Positions 8,559 to 18,850 of a stretch of DNA of 64,000 bases are shown here, one piece after another. The notes under the pieces were generated by a model. It did not search any database and was not told where the DNA came from. It saw only the letters and a program-made list of their open reading frames with translations. A program made the translations under genes and the position numbers. The stretch's first letter is position 1, and every line of letters starts with the position of its first letter. Source of the stretch: Candidatus Marithrix sp. (GTDB lineage Bacteria > Pseudomonadota > Gammaproteobacteria > Beggiatoales > Beggiatoaceae); contig JADGDS010000002.1 in the NCBI GenBank assembly GCA_016744775.1, positions 124,001 to 188,000 of the forward strand, in the 5' to 3' direction.

Positions 8559-9449
8559 TTATTGACAAATCTTCTTAACATTCCGCAAATGTGTTTTAAA
8601 GCCTTCACTTAAATTCGGATGTTGTAGTGCATAATCAACAGTCGCTATTAAGTAGCCTAATTTACTGCCACAATCATAACGGGTGCCTTTAAATTGACAT
8701 GCTAGTACTTGTTCTTCAATTAATAGTTTCGCAATAGCGTCAGTTAATTGAATCTCTCCGCCAGCCCCTTTTCCTAAATTTTCCAGATAGTTAAAAATTT
8801 TTGGTGTGAATAAATAACGTCCAACTACACCTAAATTTGATGGTGCTTGTTCTGGGCTGGGTTTTTCAATAATACTATTGATTTTTAAAACACCTTCATA
8901 TAAATCTTCCGGTTCAATAATACCGTATTTTTCAGTGTCTTTTTGTGATATTTCTTCAACCGCAATTACGCTAGAATGTTGTTTTTCATATATTTGAACC
9001 ATTTGTGATAAACATGCTAATTCTTCTCCATTGATTAAATCATCTGCTAACATTACAGCAAATGGTTCATCGCCTATTACCGGTTTAGCACATAAAACCG
9101 CATGACCCAAACCCAAAGCTTCTGGTTGACGTATATAAATACATGAAACGCCTTCAGGTACAATATTTTTTGCCATGGCTAGCAAATCATATTTGCCGCG
9201 TTGTTCTAATTCGTCTTCTAATTCTTGATTTTTATCAAAGTGATTTTCAATAGCCCCTTTACTGCCACTGGTAACAAAGATTAATTGTTCGATGCCAGCG
9301 GCAACCGCTTCTTCAGCGGCATATTGAATTAATGGTTTATCTACAATAGGTAACATTTCTTTAGGGCTAGCCTTGGTGGCTGGTAAGAAGCGTGTACCTA
9401 AACCTGCTACTGGAAAAACTGCTTTGCGAATAGTTTTTTTAGTTTCCAT
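8559..9449 (-). CDS. galU: UTP--glucose-1-phosphate uridylyltransferase
   Basis: Makes UDP-glucose from UTP and glucose-1-phosphate, feeding cell-surface polysaccharide synthesis. The product has 296 residues, normal for GalU. The nucleotidyltransferase signature GLGTRFLPATKASPKEMLP is at 16-34. VMLADDLINGEE, IIEKPSP and the RYDCGSKLGYL C-terminal motif are all present. It is separated from purH by 16 bp on the same strand. It may serve the polysaccharide locus at 44-64 kb, which has no GalU of its own. Confidence 0.96.
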   Translation of the reverse strand: METKKTIRKAVFPVAGLGTRFLPATKASPKEMLPIVDKPLIQYAAEEAVAAGIEQLIFVTSGSKGAIENHFDKNQELEDELEQRGKYDLLAMAKNIVPEGVSCIYIRQPEALGLGHAVLCAKPVIGDEPFAVMLADDLINGEELACLSQMVQIYEKQHSSVIAVEEISQKDTEKYGIIEPEDLYEGVLKINSIIEKPSPEQAPSNLGVVGRYLFTPKIFNYLENLGKGAGGEIQLTDAIAKLLIEEQVLACQFKGTRYDCGSKLGYLIATVDYALQHPNLSEGFKTHLRNVKKICQ

Positions 9450-9465
9450 ATATTATGATTTATTG

Positions 9466-11001
9466 TTAGTGTCTAAAATGTCGCATTCCGGTAAACACCA
9501 TTGCCATATCATATTCATCAGCGGCAGCAATGACTTCATCATCGCGAATGGAGCCACCGGGTTGTATTACTGCTGTAATACCAACCTCTTTAGCAGAATC
9601 AATGCCATCTCTAAATGGGAAGAAAGCATCTGATGCCATAACTGAGCCTTGCACTTCTAAATTTTCATCTGCCGCTTTAATCGCAGCAATTTTAGCACTA
9701 TAAACGCGACTCATTTGCCCAGCTCCAATACCTATAGTCATATTATCTTTGCAATATACAATCGCGTTGGATTTGACAAATTTGACTATTTTCCATGCAA
9801 ATAGCAAATCTTCTAATTCTTTATTTGTCGGTTGCCGCTTGGTAACTATTTTTAGATCGTCTGCTGTAATTATTCCTAAATCACGATCTTGCACTAAAAG
9901 TCCGCCATTTACTCGTTTAAAGTCTAAACCTGTAGGGCGTTGTGCTTGCCACATTCCAGTCGCTAATACACGCACATTCTTTTTGCTTGCTAATATAACT
10001 TTAGCATCTTCAGCTACTTCTGGAGCAATAATAACTTCAACAAATTGTCGATCAACAATCGCTTTTGCAGTATCAGCATCTAATGTGCGATTAAAGGCAA
10101 TAATACCTCCAAAAGCTGAAGTAGGATCAGTTTTAAAAGCCCTATCATAAGCGGCTAAAATATTGTCACCTGTTGCTACGCCACAAGGATTAGCATGTTT
10201 AACAATGACACAAGTAGGTACTTCAAAAGATTTGACACACTCTAAAGCTGCATCAGTGTCTGCTACATTATTGTAAGACAGCTCTTTACCTTGTATTTGT
10301 ACAGCAGTTGCAATACAAGGTTCTTGAATTTTGGTTTCTGTATAAAATGCCGCTTTTTGATGTGGATTTTCTCCATAGCGCATATCTTGCACTTTTTGAT
10401 ATTGCAAGGATAAAAAATTAGCATCACTTAAATAATTGGCAATAGCACCATCATAACTAGCAGTATGTGCAAAGACTTTTTGCGCCAAGCTAAAGCGCGT
10501 TGCTGCTGTGACTGTACCATTATTAGTAGCCATTTCATCTAACACAGTTTCATAATCACTAGCATTAACAACAACAGTAACAGCGGCATGATTTTTAGCG
10601 GCAGAGCGTAACATAGCTGGACCACCAATATCAATATTTTCTATAGCAGTATTTAAATCACAATCAGGTTTAGCAATAGTTTCCTCAAACGGATATAAAT
10701 TCACCACCACTAAATCAATTGGATCAATCTGATGTTGATTCATCACATCATCATCAACACCACGTCGCCCAAGTAAACCACCATGAATTTTAGGATGTAG
10801 AGTTTTAACTCTACCAGCCATCATTTCAGGAAACCCAGTATAATCAGATACCTCTATAACTGAAATTCCATTATCTGCTAGCAATTTGGCAGTGCCACCA
10901 GTTGATAAAATTTCAACTCCTTGCTCAGACAAAGCCTTAGCAAAATCTACAATTCCTGATTTATCAGATACGCTAATAAGCGCACGTTTAATACTTAACA
11001 T
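9466..11001 (-). CDS. purH: Bifunctional AICAR formyltransferase/IMP cyclohydrolase
   Basis: Catalyses the last two steps of de novo purine synthesis. The product from ATG 11001 has 511 residues, the family length. The upstream extension to 11061 overlaps the GT2 gene and is not homologous. The N-terminal IMP cyclohydrolase (MGS-like) domain has [16 protein letters not shown] and STGGTAKLL. The C-terminal AICAR transformylase domain has the KHANPCG and [12 protein letters not shown] motifs and ends [10 protein letters not shown]. It is the downstream partner of a glycosyltransferase gene and upstream of galU. Confidence 0.97.
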   Translation of the reverse strand: MLSIKRALISVSDKSGIVDFAKALSEQGVEILSTGGTAKLLADNGISVIEVSDYTGFPEMMAGRVKTLHPKIHGGLLGRRGVDDDVMNQHQIDPIDLVVVNLYPFEETIAKPDCDLNTAIENIDIGGPAMLRSAAKNHAAVTVVVNASDYETVLDEMATNNGTVTAATRFSLAQKVFAHTASYDGAIANYLSDANFLSLQYQKVQDMRYGENPHQKAAFYTETKIQEPCIATAVQIQGKELSYNNVADTDAALECVKSFEVPTCVIVKHANPCGVATGDNILAAYDRAFKTDPTSAFGGIIAFNRTLDADTAKAIVDRQFVEVIIAPEVAEDAKVILASKKNVRVLATGMWQAQRPTGLDFKRVNGGLLVQDRDLGIITADDLKIVTKRQPTNKELEDLLFAWKIVKFVKSNAIVYCKDNMTIGIGAGQMSRVYSAKIAAIKAADENLEVQGSVMASDAFFPFRDGIDSAKEVGITAVIQPGGSIRDDEVIAAADEYDMAMVFTGMRHFRH

Positions 11002-11027
11002 ATAATTCTCAGAGTAAAACCTACTAT

Positions 11028-11918
11028 TTAATTTGTGACTTTTCCAGTCAATTGATGCCAAAAACTATTTTGTCGCCAAAAGATAGTCAGTTGTTGACGT
11101 ACTGATTTTGGTAATTTTTCTGCTTTTATCGGTGTTTTAAAAGCATCACGCACGGCTTGGTAATAACACTTAATTTCTAAGGATTGTAAAGCGCGAATTA
11201 AACCAAAAAATAGCCGTGATGCAATTAAATAAGCGGCACCGGGATAGGAAACATAACGACGTATTAACCAAATACTATTGCGCGTTGGATAATATACTTG
11301 TCGCCAACCGGTACGCCCTTGTGGTGCTTGACGATGAACTACTCTACATTGCGGATCATAATATATTTTATAATCTTGTTGTAGCACTTTAATCGCCACT
11401 TCCATTTCGTTTTGATATAAGAAAAAATCTTCTGGATACCAGCCTATTTTTTCAAATAAATCACGACGAATGGTAAAACCACATGCTACAAATGCCATTG
11501 ATGTTGTAGCTATATCTTCTTGAGGTAAATGCCAAGTTTCAAACTTTTCACCATTAGCAGATTCAATTCTACAAGCAACAATACCAATATCAGGGCGTGT
11601 GTCTAAATGCTTAATCATACGATCCAAAGTGCTATTGTCAACTGGATGTGAATCATCATCTAATACTAGAATATAATCACCTTTAGCTAGCTTGAAACCT
11701 TGATTATAACCAGCAATTCCAGTGTTATCTGCTATAGAAATAACATGCACCCAACTTGTTTGAGTTTGTAAAAACTCTTTAGTGCCATCACTAGAACCAT
11801 TATCAACTGCAATGACTTCAACATCGTCACGATTATTAACTAATCGTGACAAGCGTTCTAGGGTGTATCGGGTTTCAGCAACCCGATTATAGTTTAAGAA
11901 AACTATACTTAATTTCAT
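11028..11918 (-). CDS. Glycosyltransferase family 2
   Basis: GT-A fold enzyme of 296 residues. SIVFLNYNR at the N-terminus, the VDNGSSDGT motif and the metal-binding LVLDDDSHP identify GT2. The C-terminus ([13 protein letters not shown]) has no membrane span but several amphipathic stretches that could sit on the membrane. I use ATG 11918, which overlaps the DUF349 stop by four bases (ATGA), rather than the 5-codon extension. Donor and acceptor are unknown. Position next to purH gives no pathway hint. Confidence 0.88.
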   Translation of the reverse strand: MKLSIVFLNYNRVAETRYTLERLSRLVNNRDDVEVIAVDNGSSDGTKEFLQTQTSWVHVISIADNTGIAGYNQGFKLAKGDYILVLDDDSHPVDNSTLDRMIKHLDTRPDIGIVACRIESANGEKFETWHLPQEDIATTSMAFVACGFTIRRDLFEKIGWYPEDFFLYQNEMEVAIKVLQQDYKIYYDPQCRVVHRQAPQGRTGWRQVYYPTRNSIWLIRRYVSYPGAAYLIASRLFFGLIRALQSLEIKCYYQAVRDAFKTPIKAEKLPKSVRQQLTIFWRQNSFWHQLTGKVTN

Positions 11919-14900
11919 TGAAGTGCTTGACAAGCCTTATTAAAACGTTGTTCTAAAATTTGAGTTTGCTTGCGACTAACAGCAGAACTTAAATACCAAT
12001 TTTGTTGTATTTCTAAAGCTTCTTGTTCTGGATTCATAGATGTTTTATTGCCATCAGTCATAGCAGCTGATAAACGATCTACCTGATAAGCCAATCGTGC
12101 TTGTGCTGCTTCTGCTGGAGATTCAATACCAGCCAAGATTTCCATACGAATACAATATGCTTGTTTTTCTTCTATTCCCTTCGGATTAACAATATCTTCA
12201 GCATTGTTACAAGCCTTTTCAAACCGTTGTTGAATAATCTGTTCAAATTCAGAATTTTGTAATGGAGCCAATTCTTGCCAACGGTTTTGAATTGTCTCGT
12301 CAAATTCTGTAGCTTGTTCAACTTCAGCACATAAAGCCGCTTTTAACTTCAGTTGATCTAATTGATCGCGTTGCTCATTCGCTAATTGTTTCTTATATTG
12401 GTTTCTCAATTTTTTATAGAGAGTTTCAAATCGCTTTTCAACGGTTTCTATAGCTTTAGCTTTTCTACGCCGTGCAATATTACCAATTTGTTTCCAATCA
12501 GCTTTAATATCTTGCCATTGATCTCGGAATTTTTTGATTTGATCTGAATTGATACTATCATCCTTCAGCATTCGATCCATTTCATCACAAATAGCAGTTT
12601 TTTGATCCAAATAAGCTTGTAATTCATTGCTTTGTTCATCAATTTGCTTTTGACGATAATTAAATAATTTATCGCAACTGCCACGAAAACTAGTCCAAAA
12701 TTCACGCTCAATACGACGTGAGCCGGGAATTGTGACTTTCCATTGAGTTTGTAATGCTTTTAAATTCTCAATTGCTTGATTAAGAGTGGATTCAATTAGT
12801 TTGGCATCAGAATTAGTAGCAATAAAAGTTTCAAAATCCTCAACTATTCCTACAACCTGTAAATATAACTGCACTCTTTCATGGCAATTACGCAAACGTT
12901 CATTATCTAAATTAGTTTCTAATACTAGTAATGCGCTTTCAAAACGTTGTTGAATGCTTTTTTTGAATTTTCTATCAGTGGCTCCAATAGCTTTCCACTT
13001 ATTCTCAGCATCGCGCACCAAATTAGAGACTTTTTTCCACTCAATGTTTTGCCAATCTGTATTTTCAGCATAAGTTTCTAACTGTTCAGATAAAGCCTGT
13101 TTTTGCAATAAATGTTGTTCACGTTCATTGGATTTTTCATGAAAATAAACCTTGCAAGGCTCATAGGCAGTTTGACAAGCTTGATTAAAACGTTTCCAAA
13201 CTTCATCTGAATTTCCTTGAGAACCAAGGTTTTTCCAAGTTTGTTGATAGTTATGAATTACCTTAGCGGATTCTTCAGGTTTATCTGCCGAAGTCTTCTC
13301 TAATTCTTCTACTTGTTGACATAAATCTTCTCGATATTTGCGATAAATTTGTTGACAATTATCATTAAATTGCTTCCAAAGTTGTTGTGAATAACCATTT
13401 GAACCCAATTTTTTCCAAGCTTCTTGTGCTTGTAAAACCATTTCCAATTGTTTTTCAGGGGTTTCTTCTGTTTCAAGCAAATTACTTATTTTTTGACATA
13501 AGTTATCTCGTTCAACTTTGCCACCCCAACTTTGCCAACTACGCAAATCATTAATTTTAAGCTTGCATTGTTGCAAACGCTTATCTAAAACGGCACGATT
13601 TGACTTATCTTTGATGGTTTTTAACAATTTAGTAGCTTTTTCATCTAGGGAAATAGCTGTTTTTAATTCACCTTTTTCTAAAATGCCTTCTAATTCATTT
13701 AGTAAGGTTTTGAGTTTATTGACTGCCTGCTTATGTTTTTCATTTTGTGCCTGTAAACGCTGTTCAAGCGCAGTCATATTTTTCTTAAAGCGACTATCTA
13801 ATTCCACATCTGGTTCTGGTAAAGATATTTTCTGCCAACGCGCTTTAAATTTGCTTAATTGTTCGGTAGTAACAGTAGTTTTACTGTTTAGTAATTTATC
13901 TGTTTCAGTGCATAAAGCTTCTAATTTCTCAGTAGCCTCATAAATATCACGTAAATTTTTATGTCGTTTTTGTATTGATTCAGCAATACGTTTAAAACGA
14001 GCTTGCGAATTAGATTCTTCATCTGAATCATCTACTGTAGGAATATAATTCCATTCAGTTTCTAAGGCAGTAAATTTGTCAGTGAAATCTTTATGAGCTT
14101 GATTATCGAGACTTTGATGTTTTTTTAAGTCGATCAACAAAGCTTCGAGTTTTGTACATACAGTTTGTTTAGCTTCCCGTATTGGTGCTAAGGTTTCTTC
14201 ACGCGCTTCAATTGCTTTTAATGCTTGTTCATATTTTTCAAAAGCCAGTTTTACTTTTTGTTCTAATTCAGTATAACGGCTTTGACACTCAGGCTCGGCA
14301 TATTCAGCTATAGTTTGCCATGTGTTTTGTAAGTTATTAAATTCTAGTTGTTGAGTTTTCAATATTTTGGCATTTTTAGTAGTCATTTCTAAAAATGACA
14401 TACCACTATTTAAACGCTTATCTAAAGCACTTAACTTAGTACAAATAGCCTCATATTCAGCATAGACTCGTGCAGGGCGTTCCATCTGTTCAACTACTTC
14501 ATCCAACTTTTCACGCGCTCTACGATAGAGACGTTTATCAATATTACGAGTAGCTTTCACTACTCTTTCTAGGGTAGATTTTTGTGTTAATTTTTCCAAC
14601 ACAGTTAAACGCACTTCACTAACAGGATCATTAATAACAATATCACCTAACAAACCTTCGCGTTCAAGCTTTGCAATAGCGGCTAATCGTAGTTCAACTT
14701 CTGGTGCATTCACCGCCACTTCTGCTATTTGCTCGGCATCATTAGTTTTATTAATCCAAGCCATACGCTGTTCTAAGCTAGGAGATTTATCTTTAATCTG
14801 AGCGCATAGTAATTGTTTTATACGTTGTTGAGCGACTGCTTGCACATTTTTATCATTATCATTATGTGCAACTGTATCTAAAACACTTAAATCATTGATT

Positions 14901-15052
14901 TTCTTTAATGCAGCTTCTCTCACTTCAGCCGCAGTATCATTTTGTGCAATTTCATGTAAAATTGCAGTATCGTCTAATCCATCAATTACAGAACGACGAA
15001 TATTAGGATTACTATGTTGCCATTTAGGCTTAATCAAATTGGAAAGAATCAT
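11915..15052 (-). CDS. DUF349 repeat protein with HEAT-like N-terminus
   Basis: A very long (1045 residues), highly charged protein. Residues about 15-190 show HEAT-like repeats (DTAAEVREAALKKI, DPVSEVRLTVLEKL). The remainder is a chain of DUF349 helical units recognised by W..I......R.F..A repeats, for example KFRDQWQDIKADWKQIG and RRKAKAIETVEKRFETL. Long coiled-coil stretches are rich in Gln and Lys. No signal peptide or catalytic motif is visible. DUF349 proteins are common in gammaproteobacteria with poorly known, probably cytoplasmic structural or RNA/protein-binding roles. It is coupled to the downstream GT2 gene by ATGA overlap. Confidence 0.85.
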   Translation of the reverse strand: MILSNLIKPKWQHSNPNIRRSVIDGLDDTAILHEIAQNDTAAEVREAALKKINDLSVLDTVAHNDNDKNVQAVAQQRIKQLLCAQIKDKSPSLEQRMAWINKTNDAEQIAEVAVNAPEVELRLAAIAKLEREGLLGDIVINDPVSEVRLTVLEKLTQKSTLERVVKATRNIDKRLYRRAREKLDEVVEQMERPARVYAEYEAICTKLSALDKRLNSGMSFLEMTTKNAKILKTQQLEFNNLQNTWQTIAEYAEPECQSRYTELEQKVKLAFEKYEQALKAIEAREETLAPIREAKQTVCTKLEALLIDLKKHQSLDNQAHKDFTDKFTALETEWNYIPTVDDSDEESNSQARFKRIAESIQKRHKNLRDIYEATEKLEALCTETDKLLNSKTTVTTEQLSKFKARWQKISLPEPDVELDSRFKKNMTALEQRLQAQNEKHKQAVNKLKTLLNELEGILEKGELKTAISLDEKATKLLKTIKDKSNRAVLDKRLQQCKLKINDLRSWQSWGGKVERDNLCQKISNLLETEETPEKQLEMVLQAQEAWKKLGSNGYSQQLWKQFNDNCQQIYRKYREDLCQQVEELEKTSADKPEESAKVIHNYQQTWKNLGSQGNSDEVWKRFNQACQTAYEPCKVYFHEKSNEREQHLLQKQALSEQLETYAENTDWQNIEWKKVSNLVRDAENKWKAIGATDRKFKKSIQQRFESALLVLETNLDNERLRNCHERVQLYLQVVGIVEDFETFIATNSDAKLIESTLNQAIENLKALQTQWKVTIPGSRRIEREFWTSFRGSCDKLFNYRQKQIDEQSNELQAYLDQKTAICDEMDRMLKDDSINSDQIKKFRDQWQDIKADWKQIGNIARRRKAKAIETVEKRFETLYKKLRNQYKKQLANEQRDQLDQLKLKAALCAEVEQATEFDETIQNRWQELAPLQNSEFEQIIQQRFEKACNNAEDIVNPKGIEEKQAYCIRMEILAGIESPAEAAQARLAYQVDRLSAAMTDGNKTSMNPEQEALEIQQNWYLSSAVSRKQTQILEQRFNKACQALQ

Positions 15053-15121
15053 AGATTGTTCAGAGTTTAAATCGGTTACATTGAAAATTCGTTGTTGTTT
15101 TTAGTTTAATCAAATTAATTT

Positions 15122-15433
15122 ATGTTTTCATTAGAAAATCTCCATCAAATTGCACCATTTATTTTAATCTTTATATTCAGTCTATATATTATAATATCAG
15201 CATGGCGAAAAAATACAAGAAATGATAAACCAGTTTTAAGAAAACATCTTGTCACCACTACATTTGTATGTAGTGGTTGTGGCAAGATTAGCCGCTTTCA
15301 AAATGTGGCTTATGAAGGACATTTTAAGAATCAAGAACTTGACGAAGAATTACCACCCGGATGGTCATGTATTCCAAATATATACGGAAAAGCTTGTGAT
15401 TATTGTTTTGATTGTTCAAACAACAAATCTTAA
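15122..15433 (+). CDS. Small membrane-anchored Cys-motif protein, unknown
   Basis: A 103-residue protein with one N-terminal membrane span (about residues 10-28). A soluble domain follows with two paired-cysteine groups, CSGC near 50 and CDYCFDC near the C-terminus, plus an intervening Cys. The pattern suggests a zinc ribbon or another metal site. I do not recognise the family. No good ribosome-binding site precedes the ATG. It stands alone between the divergent DUF349 gene and the convergent DUF481 gene, overlapping the latter by four bases. Probably real given the Cys pattern, but unproven. Confidence 0.55.
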   Translation: MFSLENLHQIAPFILIFIFSLYIIISAWRKNTRNDKPVLRKHLVTTTFVCSGCGKISRFQNVAYEGHFKNQELDEELPPGWSCIPNIYGKACDYCFDCSNNKS

Positions 15434-16146
15434 AATTTATACACTAAATTAGTTGTTAAAGAAGTATCAGTAGATTTTTTGCCGGGCACTGGTTCATTGG
15501 AATAATTAACCTTATAAAGAATATTTACATCAAATATTTTATTAACATAAAATATTGATTTTATATATCCATCTACCTTATAATCATGAGAATCAAGTAT
15601 ATTGACTTCATAATTCAGTTCAGTTTTTAAGGAAATATTTGTCATTAAAGGAAAACCTGCTCGATAACCAACTAAAGCATAATCTCGTCTATCGTTATCA
15701 CCAGTTGTATAATCAGAAAATCGCGTTTGGGCACCTATTCTAGTTTTAAAATATTTATTTTTACCTGATTGAAACCAGTAATTCAAATAACCAACACCGA
15801 ATCTCAGTTGTTGTTCATAACCAATGATTGGATTTTCATAATAAGTGATTTTGCCATAAATTCCTGAGAACTTATTATCAAAATTATAAATATCTAACAA
15901 GCTCAATTCAAATTCATCTTTATAACGATCATCCTTTTTTTCTGAAATATTGCTATCTAGTGTGATTATGCTAATATTTCTGCCTAGTTTATTAGTTAAT
16001 TCCAAACCATATTTCAATTCTTGTCGTTCAATATTGCCAGAATCTTTGGCAAAACCAAAATTTACTTCTCCTTTTGTTATCAAGTTTTGGTCGTTTGATA
16101 ACACAGGATAAGAAATGAATAGTGTTATATATATTAGTATTTTCAT
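15430..16146 (-). CDS. DUF481-family outer membrane beta-barrel protein (YdiY-like)
   Basis: The start at 16146 gives a good signal peptide (KILIYITLFISYPVLS) and a 238-residue product; the 14-residue upstream extension is rejected. The body shows alternating-residue beta strands. RRDYALVGYRAGFP-type segments and the ending TTNLVYKF, with terminal Phe, match DUF481 outer membrane barrels related to the 'salt-induced' YdiY. It diverges from the feo operon over a 74-bp region holding a Fur-box-like palindrome. It may therefore share iron control. Confidence 0.75.
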   Translation of the reverse strand: MKILIYITLFISYPVLSNDQNLITKGEVNFGFAKDSGNIERQELKYGLELTNKLGRNISIITLDSNISEKKDDRYKDEFELSLLDIYNFDNKFSGIYGKITYYENPIIGYEQQLRFGVGYLNYWFQSGKNKYFKTRIGAQTRFSDYTTGDNDRRDYALVGYRAGFPLMTNISLKTELNYEVNILDSHDYKVDGYIKSIFYVNKIFDVNILYKVNYSNEPVPGKKSTDTSLTTNLVYKF

Positions 16147-16167
16147 GTTTAGCTTGCAATTGTAAAT

Positions 16168-16186
16168 GAAAACGATTATCATATGC
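16168..16186. promoter_or_regulatory. Candidate Fur box between DUF481 gene and feoA
   Basis: The 19-base site GAAAACGATTATCATATGC matches the classical Fur box at 13 of 19 positions by my count, including the central CGATTATCAT core. It lies 22 bp before the divergent DUF481 start and 35 bp before feoA, where a Fur operator for both would be expected. Iron transport genes next door support it. Confidence 0.55.
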
Positions 16187-16220
16187 AATATGAATTATGA
16201 AGATATGAAGAGAATAAATT

Positions 16221-16463
16221 ATGAATTGTAAATCATTTCCACTAGCAATGGCTAGTGAAGGCGAAACAGTAAAAGTTATAGCTGTAACAGCAGGCAAGTT
16301 TTTAGTCAAGCGTTTAATTGCTATGGGTATTATAGAACAAACTGAGTTACAAATTCTACAACGAGAACAAGGTAATGGCTTAGTTGTAACTAGAGGCGAA
16401 ACACGTTTAGCTTTAGGTTTTGGTATGGCTAATAAAATTATGGTGGTACCTAATGGCAATTAG
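16221..16463 (+). CDS. feoA: Ferrous iron transport protein A, first copy
   Basis: An 80-residue SH3-like FeoA protein. The fold shows in MASEGETVKVIAVTAGKFLVKRLIAMGI and the later LVVTRGETRLALG. It is a small cytoplasmic partner of FeoB needed for Fe(II) uptake. It is the first gene after the candidate Fur box and overlaps a second feoA gene by 11 bp. Two separate FeoA proteins before one FeoB are known in some proteobacteria. Here the two copies are clearly diverged from each other. Confidence 0.88.
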   Translation: MNCKSFPLAMASEGETVKVIAVTAGKFLVKRLIAMGIIEQTELQILQREQGNGLVVTRGETRLALGFGMANKIMVVPNGN

Positions 16464-16686
16464 TTTAGGTGATATGGCTGTTGGTGAAACTGGTAAAGTT
16501 GCTGGGTTTAATAAAACCAATTTAGTTTATCGTAAAAAACTTTTGGCTATGGGTTTAACTCCCGGAGCCGTGTTTAGTGTGACACGTTACGCGCCTATGG
16601 GTGATCCTATAGAAATATCTGTACGTGGTTTTGCATTAAGTCTTCGTAAAGATGAGGCAGCAGTATTATTAATTGAGAAAGTATGA
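16453..16686 (+). CDS. feoA: Ferrous iron transport protein A, second copy
   Basis: A 77-residue FeoA-type protein from ATG 16453. It shows MAVGETGKVAGF, YRKKLLAMGLTPGAVFSV and the terminal PIEISVRGFALSLRKDEA, which is the best match to the FeoA consensus. It overlaps the first feoA upstream by 11 bp and feoB downstream by four bases (ATGA). All three are therefore translated as one unit. Frame-open sequence upstream of 16453 is inside the first feoA and is not used. Confidence 0.92.
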   Translation: MAISLGDMAVGETGKVAGFNKTNLVYRKKLLAMGLTPGAVFSVTRYAPMGDPIEISVRGFALSLRKDEAAVLLIEKV

Positions 16687-18848
16687 AAAATTTAGTTATA
16701 GGGGTAGTAGGTAATCCTAATTGTGGTAAAACAACATTATTTAATGTACTTACTGGAACTCAGCAACATGTAGGTAATTGGCCGGGTGTAACGGTTGAGC
16801 GTAAGGTAGGTAATTACGATAATATTGAGTTAGTAGATTTACCGGGTATTTATTCTCTTGATGTTACTGAAGGTATGACATCTTTAGATGAACAAATTGC
16901 TCATGATTATATTGTTTCTGATGAGGCTGATTTAATTCTTAATATTATTGATGCTTCTAATTTGGAACGTAATCTTTATCTAACTACTCAATTATTAGAG
17001 ATGGATGTACCCTTGGTGGTAGCTCTTAATATGATGGATATTGCTGATGAACGCAATATTAAAATTAATATTGAGGCATTATCACAACAATTAGGAGTAC
17101 CTGTTATTCCAATAACTGCTGCGAAAAATCAGGGTATTGATGAGTTAAAGCAGATGATGGATAGTAGTATCGCTATTCCACAATCACAGTTTAAATATCC
17201 CGCAGCCATTGAAGAGGCTATAGCTGATAAATCCCATTCTCGTTGGATAAATTTAAAAGCTATAGAAAATGATGAGCAAATTGCTGAGGCTTTACAAGAA
17301 GATGTTGATATTGTAATTGCTGATAGTCGTTATGGTTTTATCACTAAAGTTATAGAAAAAACTGTCAAAAAAACTGGCAAAGTTACTAAAACGATTTCAG
17401 ATAAGATAGATAGAATCGTTCTAAATCGTATTCTGGGCATACCAATTTTCCTTGCTGTGATGTATCTGATGTTTATGTTTACGATAAACATCGGTGGTGC
17501 CTTTATTGACTTTTTTGATATGTTATTTGGAACTATTTTTGTTGATGGTTTCGGTGCAATTCTTACTGCTATTGGTTTACCAGAAGCAGCAACAATTTTA
17601 ATTGCCGGTGGTATTGGTGGTGGTATTCAAGTTGTTGCTACTTTTATTCCGATAATTGGTTTTCTGTATTTATTCTTATCCTTTTTAGAAGATTCTGGTT
17701 ATATGGCTAGAGCGGCTTTTGTAATGGATCGTTCTATGCGTTTTATGGGATTGCCGGGTAAATCTTTTGTACCGATGATAGTTGGTTTTGGCTGTAATGT
17801 ACCAGCAATTATGGCAACGCGCACTTTAGAAAATCAACGTGATCGCATTTTAACTATTTTAATGAATCCATTTATGTCTTGCGGTGCGCGTTTACCGGTA
17901 TATGCTTTATTTGCCGCTGCATTTTTTCCAGTTGGTGGGCAAAATTTAGTATTTGGATTATATTTAGTTGGGATTGCAGTTGCGGTATTGACTGGCTTGA
18001 TTATGAAAAATACTCTATTAAAAGGTGACGCTTCACCATTTATAATGGAATTGCCAGCTTATCATATACCTACAATGCAAGGGATTTTATTTAGAACTTG
18101 GGATAGGTTAAAATCTTTTATTATTCGTGCTGGTAAAGTGATTGTACCAATGGTGGTTGTAATAAATGTTCTTAATTCTTGGGGAACTGATGGTTCATTT
18201 GGTAATGAAAATACTGATAAATCAGTTTTAAGTGAAATTGGACGTACTATGACTCCAGCATTTGCACCAATGGGTTTGACTGAGGATAATTGGCCAGCTA
18301 CAGTTGGTATTTTTACTGGAGTATTAGCAAAAGAAGTAGTAGTTGGAACATTGGATGCGATTTATAGTAAATTAGCAGTTGGAGCAAAAGAAGAAGAAGA
18401 AGAATTTAATTTTTGGAATGGAATAACAGAAGCTTTTGCTACTATTCCTGCCAATTTAGCCGCTGTTACAAATACAATTCTTGATCCTTTAGGTATTGGT
18501 TCAGCTACTACAGAGGAACCAGAAGTAAGCACAGGTACATTCGGCGCGATGGCAGCGCGATTTGATGGTCAAATTGGTGCTTTTGCTTATTTATTGTTTA
18601 TTCTCTTATATTTTCCATGTGTAGCAGCAACAGCGGCTATATATAGAGAAACCAATATGGCTTGGGCGATATTTGTAGCTAGTTGGACAACTGGATTAGC
18701 ATATATGTTTTCGACAGTGTTCTATCAATTAGGTACATTTGCACAACATCCAATCAGCTCAATTGCTTGGGTAATTGGTTTATTGTCTTCATTTGCGATT
18801 ACAGTTGTGGGATTTTATATTTATGGGCGTAATCAACAAATAGCTTAG
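16683..18848 (+). CDS. feoB: Ferrous iron transporter FeoB
   Basis: GTP-driven Fe(II) permease of the inner membrane, 721 residues. The N-terminal G domain has GNPNCGKTT (10-18) and VDLPG, and NMMD is the G4 motif. A helical GDI-like linker follows. The permease core has two Gate motifs with conserved Cys, GFGCNVPA and SCGARLPVY. The C-terminal half has multiple membrane spans. An insert rich in Glu (residues about 565-575) precedes the last gate region. It is translationally coupled to feoA. A large hairpin repeat separates it from feoC. Confidence 0.97.
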   Translation: MKNLVIGVVGNPNCGKTTLFNVLTGTQQHVGNWPGVTVERKVGNYDNIELVDLPGIYSLDVTEGMTSLDEQIAHDYIVSDEADLILNIIDASNLERNLYLTTQLLEMDVPLVVALNMMDIADERNIKINIEALSQQLGVPVIPITAAKNQGIDELKQMMDSSIAIPQSQFKYPAAIEEAIADKSHSRWINLKAIENDEQIAEALQEDVDIVIADSRYGFITKVIEKTVKKTGKVTKTISDKIDRIVLNRILGIPIFLAVMYLMFMFTINIGGAFIDFFDMLFGTIFVDGFGAILTAIGLPEAATILIAGGIGGGIQVVATFIPIIGFLYLFLSFLEDSGYMARAAFVMDRSMRFMGLPGKSFVPMIVGFGCNVPAIMATRTLENQRDRILTILMNPFMSCGARLPVYALFAAAFFPVGGQNLVFGLYLVGIAVAVLTGLIMKNTLLKGDASPFIMELPAYHIPTMQGILFRTWDRLKSFIIRAGKVIVPMVVVINVLNSWGTDGSFGNENTDKSVLSEIGRTMTPAFAPMGLTEDNWPATVGIFTGVLAKEVVVGTLDAIYSKLAVGAKEEEEEFNFWNGITEAFATIPANLAAVTNTILDPLGIGSATTEEPEVSTGTFGAMAARFDGQIGAFAYLLFILLYFPCVAATAAIYRETNMAWAIFVASWTTGLAYMFSTVFYQLGTFAQHPISSIAWVIGLLSSFAITVVGFYIYGRNQQIA

Positions 18849-18850
18849 GA

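Noticed and set aside
13518..13943. Open frame of 141 codons on the plus strand
   Set aside because: It lies entirely inside the DUF349 gene in antisense, is rich in Ser/Leu/Cys from reversed Lys/Gln codons, and has no start signals.
16028..16459. Minus-strand open frame of 143 codons across the feoA start region
   Set aside because: It overlaps the DUF481 start, the Fur-like site and feoA in antisense, and shows no recognisable domain.
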